DNA of 64,000 nucleotides, from positions 60,328 through 124,327 of the forward strand of contig JAAZYI010000020.1 of assembly GCA_014239735.1 (NCBI GenBank). The letters are read 5' to 3'. Position 1 is the stretch's first letter. Each line of letters opens with the position of its first letter. The translations under genes were made by a program, and so were the position numbers. Below, in pieces: positions 42,264-51,893 of this stretch. Source of the stretch: Dehalococcoidia bacterium (lineage in GTDB: Bacteria > Chloroflexota > Dehalococcoidia > Lucifugimonadales > Lucifugimonadaceae). A model generated the notes under the pieces. That model did no database searches and had not been told where the DNA came from. It saw only the letters and a list, made by a program, of their open reading frames with translations.

Positions 42264-44847
42264 CGAAGATATTTTTCCAAAAAATTATAAGCATTTAGAT
42301 GTGGAAAAAAAAATAATTCAAGAGTGGAACAAAGAAAATTTATATTCTAATTTCAACCCTGACACTACAAAGAAAATTTTCTCTGTAGATACTCCTCCTC
42401 CTACGGCAAGTGGTTATTTACATATAGGTCATGTATTTTCATACTCTCACCAAGATTTTATAGTTAGATTTAGGCGAATGAGAGGAGAAGAAATATTTTA
42501 TCCAATGGGGTGGGATGATAATGGACTTCCAACTGAAAGAAGAGTTCAAGATTATTTTAATGTTAAATGTGATCCTGAAGAGAAAAGCGTTGAGAATATA
42601 TTGGATAAAATTGAAGAGAATAAAAAAAACTCTTCGGCTTTGAAGGTTTCAAGGAATAATTTTATTGAATTGTGTCATATTGTAACAACTGAAGACGAGA
42701 AGGTGTTCAAAGAATTATTTATGAAAATTGCATTATCTGTTGACTGGAATCATGAATACACAACTATTCAAGATTTACCTAGAGAGCTCGCCCAAAAAAG
42801 TTTTATAGATCTGTATGAGAAAGGATTTGTTTATAATACAGATAGTCCCTCTTTGTGGGATCCTGAATTCCAAACTGCAGTAGCTCAAGCAGAAATCGAA
42901 GATAGAGAAATGCCTGGGGCTTTCCATGATATTAGATTTCAGACTGATTCAGGCGAATCATTTATTATTTCTACTACTAGGCCAGAACTGCTTGCAGCTT
43001 GTGTAGGAGTAGCAGCTCATCCTGAAGACAAAAGATTTAAACATCTAATTGGCAAAAATGCTGTAACTCCACTTTTCGGCATAAAAGTTCCAATATTCGG
43101 AAGTGAATTAGTTGATATGGAAAAAGGAACTGGAATTTTGATGGTATGTACATTTGGAGATAATGTAGACGTTCAATGGTGGCAAGAAAATAACTTAGAT
43201 ACAAGAATAATAGTTAATAAATACGGTAGATTAGATGAAGTTGATTTTGGATCTAAAGGTTGGGAATCCAAAAGTCCAGAAGAAGCAAATATTTATTATT
43301 CTAGAATATCTGGAAAAAATTTGAAGCAGGCTAAAACTGAAATAGTAGAAATGCTTTCAAATAAAGATAATTTTGAAGATGAGCCCGCTCTTGTAGGCAA
43401 ACCTAAAGAAATTACTCATAGTGTTAGATTTTATGAAAGAAGCAAGACCCCGTTAGAAATACTAAGCACTAGGCAGTGGTTTGTTAAATTAATGGATAAA
43501 AAAGAATTATTAATAGAAAAATCTAATCAAATTGATTGGCATCCAGATTTTATGAGGAAAAGATTTGAGAATTGGACTGAAAATCTTCAGTTTGATTGGT
43601 GTATTAGCAGGCAAAGATTTTTTGGCGTTCCTTTTCCTCTGTGGTACAAACTTGATCAATTTTTAAAGCCCGATTACAACAACCCAATTGTGGCTAATAT
43701 GTCTGATCTGCCTGTTGATCCAGCTGAAGATACACCTTTAGGCTATTCAGAGAGTGATAGAGGAAAGCCAAATGGATTTATTGGCGAAAAAGATGTATTT
43801 GATACATGGTTTACAAGTTCATTGACTCCTCAAATAGGAGGAAAATGGGATAAGGATGATAATTTTTTAGATAAAGTATTTCCTTATGACATAAGACCTC
43901 AAAGCCATGAAATAATAAGAACTTGGGCTTTTTATACTGTAGTAAAATCAGCACTTCATCATAATGAGATACCTTGGAAAAATGTAATTATTAGCGGATG
44001 GGTTTTAGACCCTGACAGAAAGAAAATGAGTAAAAGCAAAGGTAATGTGGTGGTTCCTAATGATTTAATTGAGACATATGGCGCTGACGCAGTAAGGTAT
44101 TGGGCGGCTAACGCAAGATTGGGCAGTGATACTGCAAATGAAGAACAAATATTTAAAGTAGGCAAAAAGTTAGTTGTTAAATTATTCAATGCTAGTAAAT
44201 TTGTACTTAATGGTGCACCAGAATCTATTGATATTAAAAATATAACTGAACCATTAGATTTATCTACAGTCCACTTGTTCAATGAATATCTAGATCAGAT
44301 AACCAAAAATATGGAGAATTTTCAGTTCTCTGAGGCATTAAACAAATTAGAAGATTTCTTCTGGAATTATTTTACAGATAATTATATAGAACTTGTTAAG
44401 AATAGAAGCAAATTTAATGATTATGGGCAGAAAACTGTTTCTGGATTAACAACATTAAGGCTAATATTAGAAAATTTACTTAAATTATTTGCTCCATTTA
44501 TCCCTATGATTACTGAAGAAATATGGGGATGGGTATACAGAGATAACAATGTAAATTATCAATCTATTCATTTTGAGAAATGGCCTGAAAAAATTAATTT
44601 AAATTTTAAAGATTTCAACTCTGAGCCATTGATTATTGCCAGAGAAGCTATAGGTGCAGTCAGAAAAGAGAAGACAAATTTAGGTTTGAGTCTAGGAGCA
44701 GAGGTAAAAAAAGTATCATTAATTATTAATAAAGACATTCAAAGTATCCTTAATAATGTTATTGACGATATAAAAGATGCTTCAAGGTCCCAAAGTATTG
44801 TAATTAAAACTGGTTCTCAAGAAGGAATCAGGGCTTCAATAGATTAA
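42250..44847 (+). CDS. valS: Valine--tRNA ligase (archaeal/rickettsial-like signature)
   Basis: PPPTASGYLHIGHVFSYSHQDFIVRFRRMRG, GWDDNGLPTERRVQDYF, DRKKMSKSKGN. Confidence 0.96.
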   Translation: MNYINEDIFPKNYKHLDVEKKIIQEWNKENLYSNFNPDTTKKIFSVDTPPPTASGYLHIGHVFSYSHQDFIVRFRRMRGEEIFYPMGWDDNGLPTERRVQDYFNVKCDPEEKSVENILDKIEENKKNSSALKVSRNNFIELCHIVTTEDEKVFKELFMKIALSVDWNHEYTTIQDLPRELAQKSFIDLYEKGFVYNTDSPSLWDPEFQTAVAQAEIEDREMPGAFHDIRFQTDSGESFIISTTRPELLAACVGVAAHPEDKRFKHLIGKNAVTPLFGIKVPIFGSELVDMEKGTGILMVCTFGDNVDVQWWQENNLDTRIIVNKYGRLDEVDFGSKGWESKSPEEANIYYSRISGKNLKQAKTEIVEMLSNKDNFEDEPALVGKPKEITHSVRFYERSKTPLEILSTRQWFVKLMDKKELLIEKSNQIDWHPDFMRKRFENWTENLQFDWCISRQRFFGVPFPLWYKLDQFLKPDYNNPIVANMSDLPVDPAEDTPLGYSESDRGKPNGFIGEKDVFDTWFTSSLTPQIGGKWDKDDNFLDKVFPYDIRPQSHEIIRTWAFYTVVKSALHHNEIPWKNVIISGWVLDPDRKKMSKSKGNVVVPNDLIETYGADAVRYWAANARLGSDTANEEQIFKVGKKLVVKLFNASKFVLNGAPESIDIKNITEPLDLSTVHLFNEYLDQITKNMENFQFSEALNKLEDFFWNYFTDNYIELVKNRSKFNDYGQKTVSGLTTLRLILENLLKLFAPFIPMITEEIWGWVYRDNNVNYQSIHFEKWPEKINLNFKDFNSEPLIIAREAIGAVRKEKTNLGLSLGAEVKKVSLIINKDIQSILNNVIDDIKDASRSQSIVIKTGSQEGIRASID

Positions 44848-45095
44848 CTTTCTGATATTTCTATATCGCTACCAAAAAAATCAACCCAAGGTTTGAACTG
44901 TTCTACAAATTCCTTACCTTCCTCAATTGTTGTAAGACCTTTGACAGCTCTTCCAGGATCATAGCCTTGAGCTTTTGCCATTGCTTCTATTCCTCTTTTA
45001 GTCAGTCTAACTCCTCCAACCACGAATTCATCTCCGTTGTCATCTAGAACTATTAGGTCTAACCCCTTTTCCTTTTCTTTCCAAAATAATTTCAT
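44844..45095 (-). CDS. Small conserved-looking hypothetical protein (83 aa)
   Basis: ORF abuts coaBC in the same orientation and interlocks its stop with the valS stop; no family recognised. Confidence 0.6.
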   Translation of the reverse strand: MKLFWKEKEKGLDLIVLDDNGDEFVVGGVRLTKRGIEAMAKAQGYDPGRAVKGLTTIEEGKEFVEQFKPWVDFFGSDIEISES

Positions 45096-45098
45096 TTT

Positions 45099-46304
45099 TT
45101 ATTTAATTATTTTTGATAATTCGTCAAGTATTTTCCCTGCTATTACTCTTTTGGGCTCTATTTCTGTTGAAGAGATATTGCCATCTTTTGTAATCATTTT
45201 AACTTGATTATAATCAGATTCGAAGCCAATTTTCTTACTCGACACATCGTTAATTACAACCATGTCTAAATTTTTAGCTTTAAGTTTATCAATTCCGTTA
45301 TTTAAATGATTTTCAGTTTCTGCAGCAAAACCAACCTTGATGCAGTTATTTTTTTGTATGCTTTTTAATATATCAGGAGTTTGCTTTAGGTTTAATTCTA
45401 GATTTTTTCCTGATTGTTTCTTAATTTTTCTGTCAACTTTAATTTCAGGAGTAAAATCAGATACTGCTGCTGCCATAATTATGCAATCTGCATCTTTTAC
45501 TCTAGTCTTTATTTCTCTCGCCATCTCTTCTGCAGTTTCAACAGAAATTTTATTGATTTTTGATGCAGTAACTAAATTAGATGATGATACTAGAGTCACA
45601 TCTGCACCCCTCATTAAACCTTCCTCAGCAATTAAATGACCCATTTTTCCAGACGATCTGTTTCCAATATATCTTACTGAATCTATAGGTTCTTTAGTTC
45701 CCCCAGCAGAAACAAGAATTTTTATATCTTTTAATTCATTTTCTATGCCCAAGATCCTATTTATTTCGTTAGAAATATTACCTAAATCTTGTAGCCTTCC
45801 CTTCCCAAAAGATCCTGAGGCTAAATATCCCTCTTCAGGCTCCATAATTATGACCCCATTTTCTTTCAAAGTATCTATATTTGTTTTTACAGCAAAATGA
45901 TCATACATATTCCCATCCATTGCTGGAGCTATTAAAACAGGCTTGGTAGTTGCAATAACAGTCGTCGAAATTATGTCATCACATGCTCCTCTAGCGATTT
46001 TTGAAATAATATTAGCTGTAGCAGGAACTATTGCAATAATATCTGCTGTCTTTGATATGTCTAAATGATCAATATTTGAGTCTGAATTATTATCCCATAA
46101 AGAATCTGTGACTTTGTTGTGAGTTATGCCTTCAAAAGTTGCCTTTCCAACAAACTTTTTAGCTGATTCAGTTAATAGCACATGAACTGAAGCTCCCTTT
46201 TGGGTCCACTCGCTTGCTAAACTTATAGATTTATAGGCAGAAATACTCCCTGTTACGCAGAGAGCAATTTTTTTACCTTTAAAATTTACTGTTTTATCTA
46301 TCAT
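45099..46304 (-). CDS. coaBC: Bifunctional phosphopantothenoylcysteine decarboxylase / phosphopantothenate--cysteine ligase
   Basis: ALCVTGSISAYKSISLA, APAMDGNMYDH, LVSAGGTKEPIDSVRYIGNRSSGKMGHLIAEE, AAAVSDFTPE. Confidence 0.97.
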   Translation of the reverse strand: MIDKTVNFKGKKIALCVTGSISAYKSISLASEWTQKGASVHVLLTESAKKFVGKATFEGITHNKVTDSLWDNNSDSNIDHLDISKTADIIAIVPATANIISKIARGACDDIISTTVIATTKPVLIAPAMDGNMYDHFAVKTNIDTLKENGVIIMEPEEGYLASGSFGKGRLQDLGNISNEINRILGIENELKDIKILVSAGGTKEPIDSVRYIGNRSSGKMGHLIAEEGLMRGADVTLVSSSNLVTASKINKISVETAEEMAREIKTRVKDADCIIMAAAVSDFTPEIKVDRKIKKQSGKNLELNLKQTPDILKSIQKNNCIKVGFAAETENHLNNGIDKLKAKNLDMVVINDVSSKKIGFESDYNQVKMITKDGNISSTEIEPKRVIAGKILDELSKIIK

Positions 46305-47088
46305 GATTAAGTTTATAAATTAATCTTAAGCCTTCTAAAGTAAGGTTGGGCTCTATCTTATCAAAAATTGAAGTATGATTGTCTATTAAATTTGCAAATC
46401 CTCCAGTGCCAATCACAAAAACGTCTTTCTTTTGAACTTTTAATTCATTAATAATTCTACTTATAATACCTTCAGTTAAGGAGATGTAACCCCAAAATAA
46501 AGATGATTTTAAAGACTCATCAGTAGAATTTCCTATTACTTTGTTATTGGCACTAAGATTTTTAAGGTCAATATTTTCTAATAATGAAGCATTATCAGAT
46601 AAAGCCTTTGAAGCTACTTCTAGGCCAGGAAAAATTGAACCTCCTAGGAAATCACCTTTTTTTGAAATTACTTCAAATACTGTTGCTGTTCCAAAATCAA
46701 CAACTATTTTGAAGAGATTTTTTGGATATAAATAATTTACAGCGGTACAGTCAGCAATTCTGTCTGCTCCTAAATCAGATACAGGCTCATAATTAAATTT
46801 TATTTCTGGAATTGAACTGGAATCTACAAATATAGGGGTTAAATTTAATTTATCGTTCATTTGTAGAATAATTTCGTCATTTAGGTCAGGTACTACGGAA
46901 GAAATAATGCAGCCCATTATATTTATGTCTTTATCCAATGTAGCTATATATTCAGTAATAGATTTAGGTATACTATTTATATCTTTTATATCACTATCAA
47001 AAGAAATTGTTTTGATATTATTTTTTGAATAATCTTCGAATATTCCAACTTTTATCTTGCTATTACCTATGTCTATTGCAATTAGCAT
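46294..47088 (-). CDS. coaX: Type III pantothenate kinase
   Basis: LIAIDIGNSKIKVGIFE, DLGADRIADCTAVN, VVDFGTATVFEVI, GGSIFPGLEVASKAL. Confidence 0.95.
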   Translation of the reverse strand: MLIAIDIGNSKIKVGIFEDYSKNNIKTISFDSDIKDINSIPKSITEYIATLDKDINIMGCIISSVVPDLNDEIILQMNDKLNLTPIFVDSSSIPEIKFNYEPVSDLGADRIADCTAVNYLYPKNLFKIVVDFGTATVFEVISKKGDFLGGSIFPGLEVASKALSDNASLLENIDLKNLSANNKVIGNSTDESLKSSLFWGYISLTEGIISRIINELKVQKKDVFVIGTGGFANLIDNHTSIFDKIEPNLTLEGLRLIYKLNHDR

Positions 47089-47091
47089 TAA

Positions 47092-48591
47092 CTACTCCAA
47101 TATTTTAAATACTTGGGGTATGAAAGATATCACATTACTGGCAGTCATTGAAGTTGATCCGTATTTTTCTTTTGCTAGCAATCCAGATTGGCTATGCACA
47201 TAAGTTGCTATAATTGCAGCATCTTCAATATTAATAGAATCATTTGATGCCAAACTTCCTATTACTCCAGTTAATACATCCCCCATTCCTGGTTTTGACA
47301 TACCTCCATTAGCTAAGGTATTAATTTTCTGAGCTCCATTAGGAGTAGTGATTATTGTATTTGCGCCTTTTAAGAGAATATTCAAGTTTGTATTTTTTGA
47401 AATTGTTTTAATAGATTCTAGTGAAATGTCACTTTTTTCTATATTAAACAATTTCTCGTATTCTCCTATATGAGGCGTGATTAAAGTAGGGGTCTTAAAT
47501 TTCTCCCACCAATTCTCAATTCCAGAAAGAACATTTAAGGCATCTGCATCAAGAATTATATTATGCATATTATTAGTGCTTGAAAGATAATGCATTAGAT
47601 CTTTAATTATTTTGTTTGATTCCTTATTTATTCCTAGTCCTACCCCTATGGATATAGATGTAAATCTAGACAGATAGCCATCTGGATCCTTTGATATATC
47701 GAATTTAAAATTTGTTACTTCTGGAGTCTCATTTATGATCTCTTTTAATAATACAGATGAAGTTGATATAGATGTATGCCCAGTGCCAGAAATATTTGAG
47801 GATTTTGAACTTAATATTGGGGCTCCAGGATACTTCTCAGAACCACCTATAATTAAATGTGATCCAAATTTGCCTTTATATAAATTATCTTTTCTCTTTG
47901 GGAACATATTTTTAACTAAATTAAAATCTATTGCTTGAGCGCAATTAATGCCTTGGTCCTCTATATCTTTCTCTCTAATTCCTAGATCTATATGAGATGT
48001 TGAAGTAAATAAAGAAGGATCTTTTAATGTTCCAGTTGTTTGGTAGCCCAGAAATATAACATGAGATGAATTTAAAGTATTTTTGTCATGAAGTCCTGTA
48101 TTAGGATCAAATCCCGACGGTAAGTCTAAAGAAATAATTTTTGCATTCAGTTTTAGGCTAAGATTATTTATAAATGCTAGATTTTTTGAGATATCAGGCC
48201 TCATTGGAAGTTTTCCAGATATTCCAAGTATGCAATCTAGAATTATAGTATTGTCAGTTTTGTTAATTATTTTGTATTTATTTATTTCATTTAAATCTAT
48301 TCCTAATTTATTGGCTAAATTTAAATTATTAGACTTAGATTTTGAATTTATAGAATGAAAATACTCTATTTCATTTATGGAACCTTCATTTTCTAATTTA
48401 TTTCCTATTAATAATCCGTCTTCTCCGTTAAGGCCAGCACCAACAACAACAATTAATTTTGACGGATTCAGTATTGTTAGGGTATTAGCTACCCCTTCAA
48501 CTGCTTTTTTTTGGAGTTTTTTTTCTTTTGAAGTTAGATTTATTATATTTTCAATCTTCTTAATTTCAGCAGGATTTAATATTGGGATCAT
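47092..48591 (-). CDS. nnr: Bifunctional NAD(P)HX epimerase / ADP-dependent dehydratase
   Basis: VVGAGLNGEDGLLIGN, KFGSHLIIGGSEKYPGAPILSSKS, LITPHIGEYEKLF, LANGGMSKPGMGDVLTGVIGSL. Confidence 0.95.
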   Translation of the reverse strand: MIPILNPAEIKKIENIINLTSKEKKLQKKAVEGVANTLTILNPSKLIVVVGAGLNGEDGLLIGNKLENEGSINEIEYFHSINSKSKSNNLNLANKLGIDLNEINKYKIINKTDNTIILDCILGISGKLPMRPDISKNLAFINNLSLKLNAKIISLDLPSGFDPNTGLHDKNTLNSSHVIFLGYQTTGTLKDPSLFTSTSHIDLGIREKDIEDQGINCAQAIDFNLVKNMFPKRKDNLYKGKFGSHLIIGGSEKYPGAPILSSKSSNISGTGHTSISTSSVLLKEIINETPEVTNFKFDISKDPDGYLSRFTSISIGVGLGINKESNKIIKDLMHYLSSTNNMHNIILDADALNVLSGIENWWEKFKTPTLITPHIGEYEKLFNIEKSDISLESIKTISKNTNLNILLKGANTIITTPNGAQKINTLANGGMSKPGMGDVLTGVIGSLASNDSINIEDAAIIATYVHSQSGLLAKEKYGSTSMTASNVISFIPQVFKILE

Positions 48592-48965
48592 GATGTCATA
48601 TGAACTATAGCTGTGGCTAGATTTTTTGAATGACTTATGCTTAATTCAATCGATTTTATGTTTAGTTTTTCAGCTCTTTTCTTTGCTCTTCCATGAAGAA
48701 TTAAATATGGTTTTCCGCTTTTATGTCTTTGAACTTCAATTTCTCTCCAGCCAACACCGCGTATTCCAGTTCCAAGAGCCTTCATGCCTGCTTCTTTTGA
48801 TGCAAATCTTGCAGCAAGTTGCGCGGGTCTTCCTTTGCAATAATTTTTTTCGTATTCAGTAAAAATTTTTTCCAAGAATCTAGTAGGATACTTATTAAGA
48901 ACAGATGCAATTCTATCAATTTCAATAATGTCTATTCCTATATGCATATTTTTGTTCTCGCTCAT
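48588..48965 (-). CDS. acpS: Holo-[acyl-carrier-protein] synthase
   Basis: IGIDIIEIDRIASVL, AARFASKEAGMKALGTGIRG, LSISHSKNLATAIV. Confidence 0.96.
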   Translation of the reverse strand: MSENKNMHIGIDIIEIDRIASVLNKYPTRFLEKIFTEYEKNYCKGRPAQLAARFASKEAGMKALGTGIRGVGWREIEVQRHKSGKPYLILHGRAKKRAEKLNIKSIELSISHSKNLATAIVHMTS

Positions 48966-49008
48966 GGTAAATTGTAAACTTACGTTTTAACCAACTATAC
49001 TTTATCTG

Positions 49009-49881
49009 ATGTTAATTGATGGAAAAGAAATTTCAAAAAAAATACTCAAAGAAATTTCTAGTGATTTGCGTCAAATTTCAAAAAATCTAGGCCGGCAGCC
49101 AGCTTTATCAATTATTTTAATAGGCAATAACCCTGCTTCAGAGACTTATGTTAAAGCTAAAATTAAAACATGTAATGAAGTAGGCATTAAAGGAGAACTA
49201 ATAAGATTTGATGTAAATGTAGATTCCAAAATTTTGATGAAGGAAATAGATAAGTTAAACAATAATAGTGAGGTTGATGGTATTTTATTGCAGTTGCCAG
49301 TTCCAAAAAATTTAGATGAAAGGGAATTAATAGAACAGATTAATCCTCTGAAAGATGTGGATGGACTTACTGCTGAAAATATTGGATTTCTTAATTCAGG
49401 GGCACCTAGATTCATTCCTGCCACTCCATATGGAATAATGGAAATATTTAATAGAATAGGAGTTACCTTATCTGGCAAGAAAGTAGTAATAATCGGTAGA
49501 AGCAATATTGTTGGAAGACCTCTATTTTCTCTTATGAGCGGAAGAGGAGAAAATTCTAACTCCACAGTTACTTTATGCCATAGTTATACAGAAAATTTGT
49601 CTGAATTCACTTTGCAGGCTGACATAATTATTGCAGCAACAGGCTCTGCAAATATTGTAGATGGATCAATGATAAAGGAAGGAGCAATTATAATTGATGT
49701 TGGGATTAATAGAGTAGATGATAAAAGTAGAAAATCGGGATACAGATTAATTGGAGATGTTGATTTTAAAAATGTGAATAAAAAAGCTTCTTACATTACT
49801 CCAGTGCCAGGAGGAGTGGGGCCAATGACAATAACAATGCTTATGAAAAATGTTTGCAATGCCGCGAAGGGAGTTAAATGA
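49009..49881 (+). CDS. folD: Bifunctional methylenetetrahydrofolate dehydrogenase/cyclohydrolase
   Basis: VDGILLQLPVPKNLDER, KDVDGLTAENIG, VIIGRSNIVGRPL, ITPVPGGVGPMTITML. Confidence 0.97.
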   Translation: MLIDGKEISKKILKEISSDLRQISKNLGRQPALSIILIGNNPASETYVKAKIKTCNEVGIKGELIRFDVNVDSKILMKEIDKLNNNSEVDGILLQLPVPKNLDERELIEQINPLKDVDGLTAENIGFLNSGAPRFIPATPYGIMEIFNRIGVTLSGKKVVIIGRSNIVGRPLFSLMSGRGENSNSTVTLCHSYTENLSEFTLQADIIIAATGSANIVDGSMIKEGAIIIDVGINRVDDKSRKSGYRLIGDVDFKNVNKKASYITPVPGGVGPMTITMLMKNVCNAAKGVK

Positions 49882-49944
49882 AATTAATTTCTTTAACAAA
49901 CCAATGTGTTGTAATATTAAATAACACTCGATTCAGTTAAATAA

Positions 49945-50901
49945 ATGGAAAAAAAAGAGTATTTAGATTTATATAAAAAGATGTATCTTATAAGGCGCTT
50001 TGAAGAGTCTTGCGGTGAGAATTATTCCAAGGGTTTTATAAGAGGATTCCTTCATCTTTACATCGGTGAAGAAGCAATTGCTGCTGGCTCTATAGCTCCT
50101 TTAAGAGAAGATGATTATATTGTTACTCATTATAGAGATCATGGTCATGCTATAGCTAGGGGATTAGAAACAGGACCTTTAATGGCTGAACTTTTTGGAA
50201 AAAAAACTGGTGTGAGTGGAGGTAAAGGTGGTTCAATGCATTTGTTTGATGCGAGTAAAAATTTTATGGGAGGTCACGCTATTGTAGGCGCTCAGATACC
50301 TTTAGCTGCAGGTTTTGCGCTAGCTTCTCAATATCAGAAAAAGGATAGCATTACTGTTGTTTATTTTGGTGACGGAGCAACTAATCAAGGAACCTTTCAT
50401 GAAACAATGAATCTAGCAAGCATATGGAAGCTACCAATATTATTTTTTCTTGAGAATAATTTTTATGGAATGGGGACAAGCGTTGAGAAAATCAGAGCTA
50501 ATGGAAAGTCTTTTGGTAATTTAGCTGAGAATTACGGCATACCAAGTACTGTTGTTGATGGCATGGATGTCTTAGCTGTTAAAGAAACCACTGAAGAAGC
50601 CATTAAAAAGATTAGGTCTGGCTCAGGCCCAGCATTTATAGAAGCTACCACCTTTAGATACCAAGGGCACTCAATGGCTGATCCAGCGAAGTATAGAACA
50701 GATAAAGAACTTGATGAGTGGAAAGAGAAAGACCCATTGATTAATTTTCATAAGCATTTAATAGACCAAGGTCTATCTACCGAATCAGATATAGAAAAAA
50801 TTTCCAAATCTGCAGATGATGAGCTTAGTGAGGCAGTTAAGTTTGCTACAGAAAGCCCTGAGCCTGATTTAGATGATATAAAAAATGATATTTATGCATA
50901 A
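49945..50901 (+). CDS. pdhA: Pyruvate/acetoin dehydrogenase E1 component, alpha subunit
   Basis: THYRDHGHAIARG, GKGGSMHLFDASKNFMGGHAIVGAQIPLAAGFA, YFGDGATNQGTFHETMNLASIWKLPILFFLENN. Confidence 0.93.
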   Translation: MEKKEYLDLYKKMYLIRRFEESCGENYSKGFIRGFLHLYIGEEAIAAGSIAPLREDDYIVTHYRDHGHAIARGLETGPLMAELFGKKTGVSGGKGGSMHLFDASKNFMGGHAIVGAQIPLAAGFALASQYQKKDSITVVYFGDGATNQGTFHETMNLASIWKLPILFFLENNFYGMGTSVEKIRANGKSFGNLAENYGIPSTVVDGMDVLAVKETTEEAIKKIRSGSGPAFIEATTFRYQGHSMADPAKYRTDKELDEWKEKDPLINFHKHLIDQGLSTESDIEKISKSADDELSEAVKFATESPEPDLDDIKNDIYA

Positions 50902-51878
50902 TGAGTGAAATTACAGTAAGGCAGTCAATTCAGAAAGGCTTAGCGGAGGCGCTTGATGCTGACCCTAATGTTTTCATAATGGGTGAAGATATTGGTGATT
51001 ATGGAGGCGCTTATGCCATTACTTCCGGATTTCTTGAAAAATATGGCCCTGAAAGAATAAAAGACACTCCTATTTCGGAGGCAGCTTTTATTGGTGCTGG
51101 AATTGGAAGTGCTGCAGCAGGTTTAAAACCAATTATAGAATTGATGTCTATAAGCTTTTCTTTAGTTGCTTTTGATCAAATAGTGAACATGGCTGCCAAC
51201 ATTAGATACATGTCTGGTGGTCAGGTTAACGTCCCAATGGTTATAAGAGCTCCGACTGGAGCAGGAATGCAACTAGGGGCGACTCACTCACAAAGTTTTG
51301 AGACTTGGCTTTGCGAAGTTCCAGGGCTTAAAGTTGTCGCACCTTCAAATCCATCTGATGCATTAGGACTAATAAGATCTTCAATAAAAGATCCGAATCC
51401 AGTTATATATGCAGAATCTGCTGGTTTATATGGCCTGAAGGGAGATGTTAGTGATAAATATTATGAAGTAGAAATTGGTAAAGCAGACATCAGAACTGCC
51501 GGAGATGATATTACATTAGTTTCATATGGTCACGGGATGCCAATGTTAGAAAAAGTAGCAGAAGAATTGGATTCTGAAGGAATTTCTAGTGAAGTTATAG
51601 ATTTAAGAAGTCTAAGCCCAATGGATTATGAGACTGTTAATAAGTCTGTTCAAAAAACTGGCAGAGCACTTTTACTTGATACGTCAAGAAAAACAGGTGG
51701 CGTTATGGCTGAATTGGCAGCTTCTGTGCAAGAATCGAGCGGGGATTATCTAGATGGTCCATTACTTAGAGTTGGTAGTGAAGATGTGCCTTGGCCTTAC
51801 AATAGAAAGTTAGAGCAACACGCCATGTCGAGCGTGCCTAAAATTTTGAAGCAAATTGAGATAGGATATAGTTTATAA
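50901..51878 (+). CDS. pdhB: Pyruvate/acetoin dehydrogenase E1 component, beta subunit
   Basis: VFIMGEDIGDYGGAYAITSGFLEKYGPERIKDTPISEAAFIGAGIGSA, GATHSQSFETWLCEVPGLKVVAPSNPSDA. Confidence 0.95.
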   Translation: MSEITVRQSIQKGLAEALDADPNVFIMGEDIGDYGGAYAITSGFLEKYGPERIKDTPISEAAFIGAGIGSAAAGLKPIIELMSISFSLVAFDQIVNMAANIRYMSGGQVNVPMVIRAPTGAGMQLGATHSQSFETWLCEVPGLKVVAPSNPSDALGLIRSSIKDPNPVIYAESAGLYGLKGDVSDKYYEVEIGKADIRTAGDDITLVSYGHGMPMLEKVAEELDSEGISSEVIDLRSLSPMDYETVNKSVQKTGRALLLDTSRKTGGVMAELAASVQESSGDYLDGPLLRVGSEDVPWPYNRKLEQHAMSSVPKILKQIEIGYSL

Positions 51879-51893
51879 ATCAGGAGGAACAAT

